Positions 25,495 through 34,806 of a stretch of 64,000 bases of DNA are shown piece after piece; the first letter of the stretch is position 1, and each line of letters opens with the position of its first letter. Position numbers and translations under genes: made by a program. Origin of the DNA: Ruminiclostridium sp. (GTDB lineage Bacteria > Bacillota > Clostridia > Oscillospirales > Ruminococcaceae). The notes below the pieces were generated by a model that worked only from the letters and a program-made list of their open reading frames with translations, was not told the DNA's origin and searched no databases. The DNA lies in NCBI GenBank assembly GCA_017935365.1, contig JAGBHT010000007.1:31192-95191 (forward strand). Reading direction: 5' to 3'.

Positions 25495-27876
25495 TTATTC
25501 AAGCTCGGCTACCGTTACGCCTGCCTCGCCCTCGCCGTATGCACCGTCACGGAATGACTTGACGTGCGGATTTTTACGCAGATACTGCTGTACCGCAGAA
25601 CGCAGAGCGCCTGTACCCTTGCCGTGAATGATAGTTATCACGGAAATTCCGCTTAAAAGACAGCTGTCAATAAAGCGGTCGACCTCCATAACGCCGTCAT
25701 CACCGAGCATTCCTCTTATATCAAGCTCCATACCGCTCTTGCGTGAATAGTTGCTGACAAGCTTCTTTCCGACCTTTGAGGGTGTGGGCTGTTTCTTGCT
25801 TTCCTTCTTCTCTTCCACAAGACGCAGATTTTCAAGCTTTGTCTTGGTTTTCATTGCGCCGACCTGAACAAAGCACATATTCTTTGAATCGGGCAGTCTG
25901 AGTAGCGTTCCCTCTTTATTGAGGTCTGCAAGGTGCACCGTATCGCCGACTTTGAGCGGTCTGGGCAGTACATAATGATCTACCTTTTTCTGCAGTATAG
26001 GGTTTGCTGTATCATACATTCCGTTCACAGAAGAGTTGATATGTGAACGGGCGCCCTTGACCTTCTGTGCAAAATCGGCGCTTTCTTTCTGCTTCCTGAG
26101 CCTTTCAAGCTCTTCAAGCATAAGATCGCCCTGAAAACGCACCTCTTCAATAATGCTTGCCGCCTTTCTTCTTACGTCCTGAAGCTCTTTTTCCTTGTCT
26201 TTTTCAAGCTGATCACGTTCAGCTTTAAGCTGTTCGGTGATCTCCTTTGACTTTCTCTGCTCTGCCGCCGCCGAACTTTTCAACTTTTCAAGTTCCTGCC
26301 TTGTCTTTTCAAGCGACTGTACGACTTCTTCAAAGCGCTTGTCCTCTGTGCTGACAAGCTCCTTTGCGTTGTCGATAATATCATTGCCGATACCAAGCTT
26401 TGACGATATAGCGAAAGCGTTTGACTTACCGGGCATACCGACAATAACTCTGTATGTCGGTCTTAATGTCTTTATATCAAACTCACACGACGCATTCTCA
26501 ACGCTGTTGGTCTTTATCGCGTACATCTTTACTTCCTGATAGTGAGTTGTTGCGATGACCTTGCAGTCACGCTTCCTGAACTCGTCAAGGATAGATACGG
26601 CGAGTGCAGAACCCTCTACAGGGTCTGTACCTGAGCATAACTCATCAAGCATAATAAGCGATTTATCATCGGCGGTTCTCAGTATGCGTGCGATATTTGT
26701 AATATGCGACGAGAACGTTGACAGGCTCTGTTCAATGCTCTGCTCGTCGCCTATATCAACATACAACTCGTCAAACATACCTATAACGCTGTTTTCGCTT
26801 GCGGGTATCATCATACCGCACATTGCCATAAGCACAAGCAGTCCTGCGGTTTTGAGCGAAACCGTCTTACCGCCCGTGTTCGGACCTGTCACTATAAGCG
26901 ATGAATATTCGTTGCCAAGCTCAAGAGAAATCGGCACTACCTTATCCTTGTCGATAAGAGGGTGTCTTGCCTTTATCAGATTGAAGCACGGCTTATCGGT
27001 AATTACGGGTGTTACTGCTTTCATCTTAGCGCCGAGGTTTGCTTTGGCAAAGTAGATCTCAAGCGTCAGAACTATCTCGTAATCGTTTATCATCGGCTCC
27101 GCAAAACTGCCGACAAGCTCAGACATTTCCTTTATGATACGCTCTATCTCTTTCTGCTCTTCAATTTGCAGAACCCTTATCTCGTTGTTTGCTTCTACTA
27201 CCGCCATAGGCTCTATGAACAGTGTAGCGCCCGTTGCTGACGTATCATGCACAAGACCGCTTATTTCGCTCTTGTACTCGGTCTTTACAGGTACTACAAA
27301 TCTGCCGTCACGCATTGTGACAAGGCTTTCCTGTAAGTATTTCTGCGTTGACTGGCTCTTTATCAGCTTGTCAAGCCGTTCTCTTACGGCAAGGCTCTTG
27401 CGCTGTATTGAACGGCGGATTGCGGCAAGCTGTGGGCTTGCGCTGTCGGCAAGCTCTTCCTCGGATATGATAGCATTATTTATCATATTCTCAAGGTGCT
27501 TGTTTATGCTGAGCTGTTCAAAGTATTCCGTTAGCGAGGTCTGAATGCCACTGCACTGCGAGTACCAGTCGTCAAGCCCCGATACCTCACGCAGGAACAT
27601 TCCGATATCCATAAGTTCTCTCAGTGACAGCGATGAACCCTGCTGTGCCCTTTTTGCACCAAAGCATATATCCTTGATGTTATAGAATTTCGGCGTACCG
27701 AATTTTGACGACAGTGTGAATGCATCATCTGTCTTCGCTATTTCTGATCTTACCGTGTCTATATCAAATGACGGCTTTATCTTTTTTATCCGTTCCTTGC
27801 ATACGTCGCAGTATGCGTTCTGCGAGAGCAGGTCAAGTATCTTGTCAAGCTCAAGCTTTTTATAATCTTTTTTCAT
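25495..27876 (-). CDS. mutS2: MutS2 ATPase/endonuclease
   Basis: 793 residues. ABC-type ATPase related to MutS but without the mismatch-recognition domain; linked to recombination control and ribosome rescue. Walker A TGPNTGGKTVSLKT (about 328-341), LDELCSGTDPVEGSAL (signature/Walker B), a long coiled coil (about 515-630) and a complete C-terminal Smr nuclease domain (LDIRGML, VITIIHGKGTGALR, FRDGAYGEGEAGVTV). It lies between recO and a HAD gene in a compact minus-strand block. Confidence 0.95.
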   Translation of the reverse strand: MKKDYKKLELDKILDLLSQNAYCDVCKERIKKIKPSFDIDTVRSEIAKTDDAFTLSSKFGTPKFYNIKDICFGAKRAQQGSSLSLRELMDIGMFLREVSGLDDWYSQCSGIQTSLTEYFEQLSINKHLENMINNAIISEEELADSASPQLAAIRRSIQRKSLAVRERLDKLIKSQSTQKYLQESLVTMRDGRFVVPVKTEYKSEISGLVHDTSATGATLFIEPMAVVEANNEIRVLQIEEQKEIERIIKEMSELVGSFAEPMINDYEIVLTLEIYFAKANLGAKMKAVTPVITDKPCFNLIKARHPLIDKDKVVPISLELGNEYSSLIVTGPNTGGKTVSLKTAGLLVLMAMCGMMIPASENSVIGMFDELYVDIGDEQSIEQSLSTFSSHITNIARILRTADDKSLIMLDELCSGTDPVEGSALAVSILDEFRKRDCKVIATTHYQEVKMYAIKTNSVENASCEFDIKTLRPTYRVIVGMPGKSNAFAISSKLGIGNDIIDNAKELVSTEDKRFEEVVQSLEKTRQELEKLKSSAAAEQRKSKEITEQLKAERDQLEKDKEKELQDVRRKAASIIEEVRFQGDLMLEELERLRKQKESADFAQKVKGARSHINSSVNGMYDTANPILQKKVDHYVLPRPLKVGDTVHLADLNKEGTLLRLPDSKNMCFVQVGAMKTKTKLENLRLVEEKKESKKQPTPSKVGKKLVSNYSRKSGMELDIRGMLGDDGVMEVDRFIDSCLLSGISVITIIHGKGTGALRSAVQQYLRKNPHVKSFRDGAYGEGEAGVTVAELE

Positions 27877-27892
27877 ATTTATATCCTTTGTT

Positions 27893-28657
27893 CTATGTTT
27901 CTATTACGATGTTTTTATAATAATCAAGCGTGGAGAATGTCCTGTTAAGCTGTGACAGCAGATAGAACTCCGCCACGGCGCCAAACAGCTTTTCGTTCTC
28001 CTTTGATATTCTGAATCTGTACATTTTATCTGTGTCCGAATATGCAACATATCTCAGCGTATGAAGAAGCGTTGGGTTGAGTGCAAATGCGTTTTTTTCG
28101 AGCAGTTCCGAGTGTTCCTCATAGCAGTCCGAGCAGTAGATCACACCTTCGACCGGTAAGAACATCATGGTATCGCTCCGGTACGCTATACACTCACGGC
28201 AGGCGCGCAGATCCGGCATAAAACCTATCCTTGACAGAAATCTGAATTCGAATATCGCTTTTATAAATCTCAGTGGCAGTTTCTGCTTTTCAAGCTGGAA
28301 ATATGTCATACAGGTAAAGCGGAGCAAGTCAGAATGTTCCTCTTCAGATGTTGCGCAATATTTTATTATCTCTGCAAAATATGCCGCCAGCGACAGCGCC
28401 TCAATATCCGCGGAAATATTATAGAAACTGCATATCGGCTCTGCACTGTTGAGCGTATATCCTTTACTGCTTCGGCTTACACAAAAAGTGGCGTAACTGA
28501 AAAGCGATGCCGCCCCCGAATTCTTGCCGCCTATCTTTTTTGCGCCGTGCGCCATAACCTCTATCATACCGAGCTTGTCCGTAAACAGGTCAAGAAAACA
28601 GCTGTTCTCGCCTATACTGCGCTGTCCGATAACAAGCCCTTTCAGCGTAATAAGCAT
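27893..28657 (-). CDS. recO: DNA repair protein RecO
   Basis: 254 residues. Loads RecA on single-stranded DNA with RecR. OB-fold N-terminus (LKGLVIGQRSIGENSCFLDLFTDKLGMIEVMAHGAKK), helical middle, and a zinc site CRECIAY...CSDCYEE. Start ATG 28657 has AAAGGAG upstream. It is in the conserved era-recO order. Confidence 0.93.
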   Translation of the reverse strand: MLITLKGLVIGQRSIGENSCFLDLFTDKLGMIEVMAHGAKKIGGKNSGAASLFSYATFCVSRSSKGYTLNSAEPICSFYNISADIEALSLAAYFAEIIKYCATSEEEHSDLLRFTCMTYFQLEKQKLPLRFIKAIFEFRFLSRIGFMPDLRACRECIAYRSDTMMFLPVEGVIYCSDCYEEHSELLEKNAFALNPTLLHTLRYVAYSDTDKMYRFRISKENEKLFGAVAEFYLLSQLNRTFSTLDYYKNIVIET

Positions 28658-28681
28658 TGAACAGCTACTCCTTTAAATATC

Positions 28682-29590
28682 TCAGTCTGCCTTAAGTCCG
28701 AAGTCGGCAATGTCGGATTCTCTGTTTCTCCAGTCTTCCTTTACCTTTACCCATATCTGCATATTGACCTTACAGCCGAAATAGTCCTGCATATCTTCTC
28801 TTGCCTCAGAGCCTATCTTTTTGAGCATAGAACCCTGCTTGCCGATTATCATGCCCTTGTGCGAAGCCTTTTCGCAGACAATTACAATGCCGATATCGAC
28901 AATTTCCTTGCCGTTCGGTTTCTGTCTTACTTCCATAGTTTCAACATATACGGCAGTTCCGTGCGGGATCTCCTCGTTCATGTTGCGGAGAATTTTCTCG
29001 CGGACGATCTCTGCAAGCCATACCTTTTCTGCCTGGTCGGTCGGAAGTTCATCGTCAAAATAATGCGGCGACAGCTTTACATATCTGTCGATAATAGGCA
29101 TTATCTCTTCAACACCTATTCTCTGTCTAACGCTTATCGGAACGATCTCCTTGAAGTCGTACAGCTCGCTGTATTCCTTTATAAGCGAAAGAAGCTCCGA
29201 CTTGTCCTTTATGAGATCGACCTTGTTTATAAGCAGAATGACATCGGTCTTTCTGTCCTTGAAGCTGTCTATCAGATTATGCTCTATCGGCGAGATCTTC
29301 TTGGTAGCGTCAGCCATCATAAGTATAACGTCAACATCTGTAACGCTCTCCCTGATAGACTTTAACATCTGGTCGGAAAGCTTGTTCTTCGCCTTGTGCA
29401 TACCGGGCGTATCTATGAACACATACTGCGTTTCACCCTTTGTGAGTACGCCGTTTATTCTTGTTCTTGTAGTCTGGGGCTTATCGCTGACTATTGCGAT
29501 CTTTTCGCCGACAAGATAGTTTGTAAGCGTTGACTTGCCTGCATTGGGTCTGCCGGCAATAGCCACGAATACTGATTTTGGATTATTCAT
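28682..29590 (-). CDS. era: GTPase Era
   Basis: 302 residues. GTPase needed for assembly of the 30S subunit. G1 GRPNAGKST, G3 DTPGMH, G4 NKVD, G5 SVRQR in place of SA, then the KH domain with VCEKASHKGMIIGKQGSMLKKIG that binds the 3' end of 16S rRNA. The start ATG 29590 overlaps the dgkA stop by four bases (ATGA). Confidence 0.96.
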   Translation of the reverse strand: MNNPKSVFVAIAGRPNAGKSTLTNYLVGEKIAIVSDKPQTTRTRINGVLTKGETQYVFIDTPGMHKAKNKLSDQMLKSIRESVTDVDVILMMADATKKISPIEHNLIDSFKDRKTDVILLINKVDLIKDKSELLSLIKEYSELYDFKEIVPISVRQRIGVEEIMPIIDRYVKLSPHYFDDELPTDQAEKVWLAEIVREKILRNMNEEIPHGTAVYVETMEVRQKPNGKEIVDIGIVIVCEKASHKGMIIGKQGSMLKKIGSEAREDMQDYFGCKVNMQIWVKVKEDWRNRESDIADFGLKAD

Positions 29591-30066
29591 TTATTCATCT
29601 TTCCTTTGATATTTCTTTTCTTTCCTTTTGCAATAAACAAAAATGCAAGGCAGGCAAAAGCCGCAAGCATAGCGAGGTTCCATATATCGCCCGTGAAAAA
29701 TCTGAATATAAGCACAAATTTTTCCGTGTTCCAGAAAAGTGTTATGCCGATTATGACTGCGGCAATTGCGGTAACGAAAACCGCACCTGCGGCAACGTCC
29801 TTGCCGACTTTGGCAAGCGCCGAATAGCCGGGCGAAACCTTATCTATCACGACTTCTATAGCGGTGTTCATCATCTCGGCTGAGATAACGACAACGCAGG
29901 TGATTATCAGCAGTATGAACTGTTCTTTCGTAAAGTTATAAAACTGCGCCAGATACAGCACACACATAGTTGCAACGATATGGATACGCATATTCATCTC
30001 GTGACTGATACAGAACCATATTCCTCTTGCCGCATATTTAAAGCTGTTACCAAGTCTTTTAAACAC
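29587..30066 (-). CDS. dgkA: Diacylglycerol/undecaprenol kinase
   Basis: 159 residues, three to four membrane segments. Phosphorylates lipid alcohols, in Firmicutes mostly undecaprenol. Family motif EMMNTAIEVVIDKVSPGYSALAKVGKDVAAGAVF, with catalytic and metal-binding Glu/Asp residues. The last ~50 residues add an extra hydrophobic segment and a basic tail (KGKKRNIKGK). Placed between ybeY and era, as in Bacillus. Confidence 0.93.
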   Translation of the reverse strand: MFKRLGNSFKYAARGIWFCISHEMNMRIHIVATMCVLYLAQFYNFTKEQFILLIITCVVVISAEMMNTAIEVVIDKVSPGYSALAKVGKDVAAGAVFVTAIAAVIIGITLFWNTEKFVLIFRFFTGDIWNLAMLAAFACLAFLFIAKGKKRNIKGKMNK

Positions 30067-30078
30067 TTTGTCCTCTGA

Positions 30079-30573
30079 TTATTCCCGTGTAATTTTAAGG
30101 TTGTTCAGCACACGATCCTGAAGCTCCAGCATTACCTTTTCACCTTCCGGGTCGTCCTCGTGATCATATCCGAGCAGATGAAGGGTTGAATGGGTAGCTA
30201 AAAAACCAACCTCTCTTATCAGCGAATGTCCGTATTCAATAGCCTGTGCATGGGCTTTTTCCATGGAAATAACTATATCTCCGAGCATATATGCACCGTT
30301 TTCGGGGTTTATGTCGTACTCGTCGTAAGCGCCGAGCGGAAATGAGATAACGTCCGTCACCTTGTTCTTGTCACGGAACTCCTTGTTTATTCTCTTGATA
30401 CGCTCGTTGTCGACCAGTGTTACAGATACGTCTGCGTCGCCCACAAAATCGGTAACTCTCAGTGTTTCCGCAATGCACTTTCTGATAACGGTACGCAGTC
30501 CGTTAGGCACTTCAATTGCTTTCTGATTGTTCCTGAACGACATATATATTTTAGGTGTTTTCTTCTCAGACAT
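30079..30573 (-). CDS. ybeY: Endoribonuclease YbeY
   Basis: 164 residues. Metal-dependent RNase for 16S rRNA 3' maturation and ribosome quality control. The zinc motif HX3HX5H is complete (HSTLHLLGYDH), with the preceding GDIVIS strand. An ATG at 30588 is in frame, but GAGGAAAG lies before the second ATG at 30573, which I take as the start. Overlaps nothing; phoH ends 25 bases upstream. Confidence 0.93.
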   Translation of the reverse strand: MSEKKTPKIYMSFRNNQKAIEVPNGLRTVIRKCIAETLRVTDFVGDADVSVTLVDNERIKRINKEFRDKNKVTDVISFPLGAYDEYDINPENGAYMLGDIVISMEKAHAQAIEYGHSLIREVGFLATHSTLHLLGYDHEDDPEGEKVMLELQDRVLNNLKITRE

Positions 30574-30598
30574 TTTTACTTTCCTCATTTAAAAGCGG

Positions 30599-31561
30599 TC
30601 AGCTTTTCTTTCTTTCATTGTACTGCTCATAGGCTTTTACTATATCCTGTACAAGCCTGTGACGCACTACGTCCTTTTCCGTAAAACGGTTTATTGCAAT
30701 ATCGTCTATATTCTTCAGAATTTTTGTAGCTTCTACAAGTCCCGAACGTCTTGAATCCGGTAAATCTATCTGTGTAACGTCGCCCGTAATTACCATCTTG
30801 CTGTTGAAGCCAAGACGTGTAAGGAACATCTTCATCTGTTCGGGAGTTGTGTTCTGCGCCTCGTCAAGAATGATAAAGCTGTCGTCAAGCGTTCTTCCTC
30901 GCATATATGCAAGCGGAGCGACTTCTATACAGCCTCGCTCCATATTGCGCTGGAATGCTTCCGAGCCCATCATATCAAACAATGCATCATACAGCGGTCT
31001 CAGATACGGGTCGACCTTGTTCTGAAGATCGCCCGGGAGAAATCCGAGCTTCTCTCCGGCTTCTACCGCAGGACGAGTGAGAATAATTCTCTGTACCTCG
31101 TGCGCCTTGAACGCTCTTACCGCAAGCGCAACCGCAAGATAAGTCTTACCCGTACCGGCAGGACCTACACCGAATACGATCGTATTCTTCTTTATGCTGT
31201 TCACATATTTTGACTGTCCGACCGTCTTTGCTTTTATCGGCTTTCCAGTATGGCTGACGCAGATACAGTCCGAGGACAGCGCCTGCATTTCTTCGCTCTT
31301 GCCCTCGTTTATCATTGAGATTGCATATCTCACGCTCTGTTCTGTCGGTATTTCGCCTTTTCCTACCGATGTGATAAGCGTATTTATGACCTGCTGTGCG
31401 TTATCGACAGCATTTTCCTCGCCCTTTATGCGTATTTCGTCATCACGGCTGTATATCGAAACCTTGTATTCCTTTTGTATAATATTGATATTACTGTCAA
31501 AATCACCGAAAACCTCGTGAATCTGGCTCATATCCTGAATATTAACAGCTTTTTCTGTCAT
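30599..31561 (-). CDS. phoH: PhoH family ATPase
   Basis: 320 residues. Walker A GVGPAGTGKTYLAVALA, TRPAVEAGEKLGFLPGDL, Walker B FIILDEAQNTTPEQMKMFLTR and GDVTQIDLP are all present; the N-terminal ~90 residues are a KH-like domain. It is regularly linked to ybeY and may take part in RNA handling. Normally an HD-domain phosphodiesterase gene (yqfF/pgpH) lies between phoH and ybeY; here they are adjacent. Confidence 0.94.
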   Translation of the reverse strand: MTEKAVNIQDMSQIHEVFGDFDSNINIIQKEYKVSIYSRDDEIRIKGEENAVDNAQQVINTLITSVGKGEIPTEQSVRYAISMINEGKSEEMQALSSDCICVSHTGKPIKAKTVGQSKYVNSIKKNTIVFGVGPAGTGKTYLAVALAVRAFKAHEVQRIILTRPAVEAGEKLGFLPGDLQNKVDPYLRPLYDALFDMMGSEAFQRNMERGCIEVAPLAYMRGRTLDDSFIILDEAQNTTPEQMKMFLTRLGFNSKMVITGDVTQIDLPDSRRSGLVEATKILKNIDDIAINRFTEKDVVRHRLVQDIVKAYEQYNERKKS

Positions 31562-31657
31562 TTATCGTGATATATTCCTTTCAGATTTTAGAAATTTATC
31601 TATTCTATGATAGTATACCACATTCCGGGCTTTATTTCAATACAAATTTACGTCAAA

Positions 31658-32869
31658 TCAATATAAAACGGTGATCGGTTGTTTTACTCCGATACAGCGT
31701 TCAACCTTGTACTTTATTGTCATTTTTATTCCCTTTTCGTCTGTTGTAACTTCTTTTTCATCGTATATGATCTTACAATCCGACAGAAAGTTATCTTCAT
31801 AATCCTTTTTCTGCTTTTCGAGCTGTGACATTATATCACGGGCGGTGTATCTTATCGTTTCTTCTTTCGTTTTCGTATACACGCCCTGCTTGTATTTATA
31901 CGGCGTGTCAGCTCCGAAAATATTGATATTATAAGTATCCTCGCTGTAAGTAAAACCGCTCATATCGTCTGCGTTATAATGTTCCCACGGGAGCGGCAAA
32001 GCGTAAGAGCCGAACATCAGATATGTGGAATAATATTTTTCGCCTGTCGGCAGTTTTCGTGTCTGTTCAAACGGCAGATAGAATTCCTCTGTCTGTTCGC
32101 ACTCGGCTTTAAGCAAACCGTCGGCATGAACATATACTATCTTACCGCCATTGTCGTTGACTGTTCCGCTGATAAGTAGCTGACCTTTCACAATGCCGCT
32201 ACCGACCGTAGTCTGTAGTTTTCCTTTATATATCTCCGTGTATATGAGCTGTCCGTCATAGTCGCTGATGACATTGCACGGAGTATTTATCGGAATATCG
32301 GCTTTCGGCGGGTCGCCTATTTCGGCTGTTTTTATGTATACCCTGCTTCCCTCGCGCTCAACGCTTATCCATGACAGATCTTTCAGCCGTGACATAGCCG
32401 ACAGCTCGCACACCTTTGTGTCAAATGATTTCACGCCGCAGCCCGGCAAAAGACCGTTGTCTTCCATAACTGCGGCGATCTCTGTATCGGAAAGGCGCTC
32501 GTTCCCCTCGATATCTATCTTCCACACAAACTGCGACAAGAATACTATCACAGCGCAACAGCATAATGTTCCTGTTATAAGTCCCCAGCGCCTGCGGTAC
32601 GGATACAGACGAAATGCAAGCCCTTTCCGCTCTGTCACCCTTAGCCTTACGCCGTTTTTCCGTGCGATCCTGCTCATTTTAAGATAGCAACCCGGTTTTA
32701 CTACAGCTGTAAAGCCTGCCGTCTGCTGAGTAATTGCATATATCTGTATATCTTCCGCTATAAGACCGCTGATGAACTTTTCCTGAAAGCCGCCTATGCC
32801 CTCTACCGTGATGTATGTTGCGGGAAAACCTGTTTTCGTTTTCTTCTTATTCTTTTTGTCTTTCTTCAT
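31658..32869 (-). CDS. yqfD: Sporulation protein YqfD
   Basis: 403 residues with a basic cytoplasmic N-terminus, one clear membrane segment (about 95-115, GLITGTLCCCAVIVFLSQF) and a long outer domain starting WKIDIEGNERLSD, a POTRA-like pattern. In Bacillus, YqfD is made in the mother cell under SigE and is needed for efficient sporulation. Start ATG 32869 overlaps the yqfC stop (ATGA). Confidence 0.9.
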   Translation of the reverse strand: MKKDKKNKKKTKTGFPATYITVEGIGGFQEKFISGLIAEDIQIYAITQQTAGFTAVVKPGCYLKMSRIARKNGVRLRVTERKGLAFRLYPYRRRWGLITGTLCCCAVIVFLSQFVWKIDIEGNERLSDTEIAAVMEDNGLLPGCGVKSFDTKVCELSAMSRLKDLSWISVEREGSRVYIKTAEIGDPPKADIPINTPCNVISDYDGQLIYTEIYKGKLQTTVGSGIVKGQLLISGTVNDNGGKIVYVHADGLLKAECEQTEEFYLPFEQTRKLPTGEKYYSTYLMFGSYALPLPWEHYNADDMSGFTYSEDTYNINIFGADTPYKYKQGVYTKTKEETIRYTARDIMSQLEKQKKDYEDNFLSDCKIIYDEKEVTTDEKGIKMTIKYKVERCIGVKQPITVLY

Positions 32870-33153
32870 AGTTCCTCCGTGCCGTGTCCTGCATTTTCTT
32901 CAAAGCCTACAGAATGTATCCTGCCGTATATCTTCACGCTGTCCGTGCCGAAGTTCTTTAATCTCAGCTCCAGCCCGACTATTTTGATAAGACCGCAAGG
33001 TATCTCGAGTTCTATCATATTGTCGCCGAACCCCGTGACCTTTCTGCAACACTCTATTTCAACAAAAGTGTTATCCTTTATTGTTATATAGGAATGACTG
33101 CGTGTCTTGTCTTTCAGCTGTTCATATCTGCCCGCAAGTTTGTTTACATTCAT
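32866..33153 (-). CDS. yqfC: Sporulation protein YqfC (YabP/YqfC family)
   Basis: 95 residues: a KTRSHSYITIKDNTFVEIECCRKVTGFGDNMIEL core and LRLKNFGTDSVKIYGRIHSV near the end, typical of the YabP/YqfC fold. It is translationally coupled to yqfD. The tail (GFEENAGHGTEEL) is hydrophilic. Confidence 0.9.
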   Translation of the reverse strand: MNVNKLAGRYEQLKDKTRSHSYITIKDNTFVEIECCRKVTGFGDNMIELEIPCGLIKIVGLELRLKNFGTDSVKIYGRIHSVGFEENAGHGTEEL

Positions 33154-33215
33154 TTTTCTCCGCTCCTTTCATATAATCTATATGCAGGTCCGGATAAAAA
33201 AGAAGCGAGGCGTCT

Positions 33216-34247
33216 ATGAAAAGGAAAAAAGCGATTATTATATTTGCGGCGTTATCGGCGCTTATGATCGGCATTTTGCTTATAGCCGACAGTGCCGGTA
33301 CGGCAGGAACGATAAAACGATGTATATATGTGTGCCTTGACAGTCTGATACCGTCGTTATTCTGTTTTATGGTATTTTCATCTCTGCTGATAAAAAGCGG
33401 CATAGGCGAGATTCTGTTTACCCCGCTGTGGTACATAACGAAATTCATACTTCATCTCGACAGAAAGATGTTCAGTGTTTTTCTGCTCAGTCAGATCGGC
33501 GGTTATCCCGTCGGGGTAAGGCTTCTGAGTGAACTTACGGACGGCAGTAAAGCGTGCGATAAGCGGTGCAACACGGCGCTGTGCTATTGCTATAACAGCG
33601 GTCCTGCGTTCGTTATCGGCATTGTCGGAATAGGGATATACGGCGATGTAAAAGCGGGGCTTATAGTATTTCTGTCGTGCCTTGCGGCAAATTTTACAGC
33701 CGCCGTTATTATGAATATCCGCCGTAAACCCGGAAACGACAGCGCCGTGCGGTTCTCGCTTACGGGAAAAGATATCACAACGTGCCTTTCGGGAGCGGCA
33801 AAAGCACTGATGAACATTGCGCTTGCGATTCTTCTGTTCAATACCGCAACAGAGCTTGCGGACTTTGTGATAGGCAATTTTACAGGCGGTGAAATGCCGT
33901 ATATAATAAAAGCCGTGACCGAGATAACCAATATAAAAAATCCCGGTACGGTCTGTTCTCTGCCGGTAGCCACTGCGCTTATTTCTTTCGGCGGATTGTG
34001 CATTATTTATCAGCTGTATACCTTGTCGGCATTCAGAATAAATATGCTGCGCTTTATAGCGTCAAGAGCGGCTATATCGGCACTGTCGGCGCTGATATGC
34101 TATATCATCGTTTGCGTCAGCGGATATGACCCTGCCGTAAATGTATTCGCATATGCGACAGATATGCTTATTAGCGACCCGTTGTTACTTCTGTGCATTG
34201 CGGGAATGACTTTTGTTCTGCTCAGAAACACGGAAAAATCATATTGA
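33216..34247 (+). CDS. YlbJ-like sporulation integral membrane protein
   Basis: 343 residues with about eight hydrophobic segments. Patterns LDSLIPSLFCFMVFSSLLIKSG, SQIGGYPVGVRLLSEL and CYNSGPAFVIGIVG match the YlbJ/SpoIIM-like family of predicted transporters made during sporulation; it is shorter than Bacillus YlbJ (about 400). Start ATG 33216 has GAAGCGAGG upstream. It diverges from yqfC with only 62 bases between, which fits co-regulation in sporulation. Confidence 0.72.
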   Translation: MKRKKAIIIFAALSALMIGILLIADSAGTAGTIKRCIYVCLDSLIPSLFCFMVFSSLLIKSGIGEILFTPLWYITKFILHLDRKMFSVFLLSQIGGYPVGVRLLSELTDGSKACDKRCNTALCYCYNSGPAFVIGIVGIGIYGDVKAGLIVFLSCLAANFTAAVIMNIRRKPGNDSAVRFSLTGKDITTCLSGAAKALMNIALAILLFNTATELADFVIGNFTGGEMPYIIKAVTEITNIKNPGTVCSLPVATALISFGGLCIIYQLYTLSAFRINMLRFIASRAAISALSALICYIIVCVSGYDPAVNVFAYATDMLISDPLLLLCIAGMTFVLLRNTEKSY

Positions 34248-34277
34248 TATAAAATTTTTAAAGTACCTCCTTGTCAG

Positions 34278-34306
34278 TTGACACCGGCTCGATTTTATGC
34301 TATAAT
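34278..34306 (+). promoter_or_regulatory. Promoter of the 70-residue Cys4 protein gene
   Basis: Exact consensus TTGACA (34278-34283), 17 bp, TATAAT (34301-34306). A short hairpin GCACTGA-AAAA-TCAGTGC (34324-34341) lies in the 5' UTR. Confidence 0.85.
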
Positions 34307-34365
34307 GATAATAAATGTAAGTGGCACTGAAAAATCAGTGCAAATTTCGTTAGGTGGTGTTTTAT

Positions 34366-34578
34366 ATGAAAAAGAAACTGTTCGGCAACAATATCAAGCC
34401 TTCCTGCAAATACTGTGAGCTTGGCACCGCTATGGGTGACGATAAGATTCAGTGCTCAAAGTTCGGTGTTGTAAAGTCTTACGATTCCTGCAAGAAGTTT
34501 GTATATTCTCCACTCAAGCGTATTCCTAAGAAGGAAATACAGCTTGCAAACTCCGATGTCAACAACATCAACTTCTGA
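34366..34578 (+). CDS. Conserved small Cys4 protein of unknown function (70 aa)
   Basis: Not assigned to a function. Basic 70-residue protein with four cysteines spaced CxxC-x12-C-x11-C (Cys14, 17, 30, 42), a likely zinc site. The N-terminus KKKLFGNNIKPSCKYC and the segment YSPLKRIPKK recall small proteins widespread in Ruminococcaceae. No membrane segment. ATG 34366 has TAGGTGG upstream; the earlier GTG codons overlap that site. The perfect promoter and terminator suggest a highly expressed single gene. Confidence 0.8.
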   Translation: MKKKLFGNNIKPSCKYCELGTAMGDDKIQCSKFGVVKSYDSCKKFVYSPLKRIPKKEIQLANSDVNNINF

Positions 34579-34602
34579 TAACAACATAATATTTGAAGTT
34601 AC

Positions 34603-34629
34603 AGCCGTGACCCGTTAAAGGTTGCGGCT
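34603..34629 (+). terminator. Terminator after the Cys4 protein gene
   Basis: AGCCGTGACC / GGTTGCGGCT stem with G-U pairs, then TTTTCTTTT. Confidence 0.8.
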
Positions 34630-34736
34630 TTTCTTTTGCGCAAATTTATATATCGGAAAGCAGTTTACAGCGTTTCAGCCATAATATGTCACAACATCTG
34701 TGCACAAAACGTAACTGTATCAAGCAGAAAAAAGCA

Positions 34737-34765
34737 TTGCCGTGGCAGGCGTTCGGTGGTATAGT
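34737..34765 (+). promoter_or_regulatory. Promoter of the first solute-binding protein gene
   Basis: TTGCCG (34737-34742), 17 bp, TATAGT (34760-34765). A TATAAA just downstream is an alternative -10. Confidence 0.5.
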
Positions 34766-34806
34766 ATAAATAAAGTCAAACCCGATATAAAAATTTGGAG
34801 GTATTT

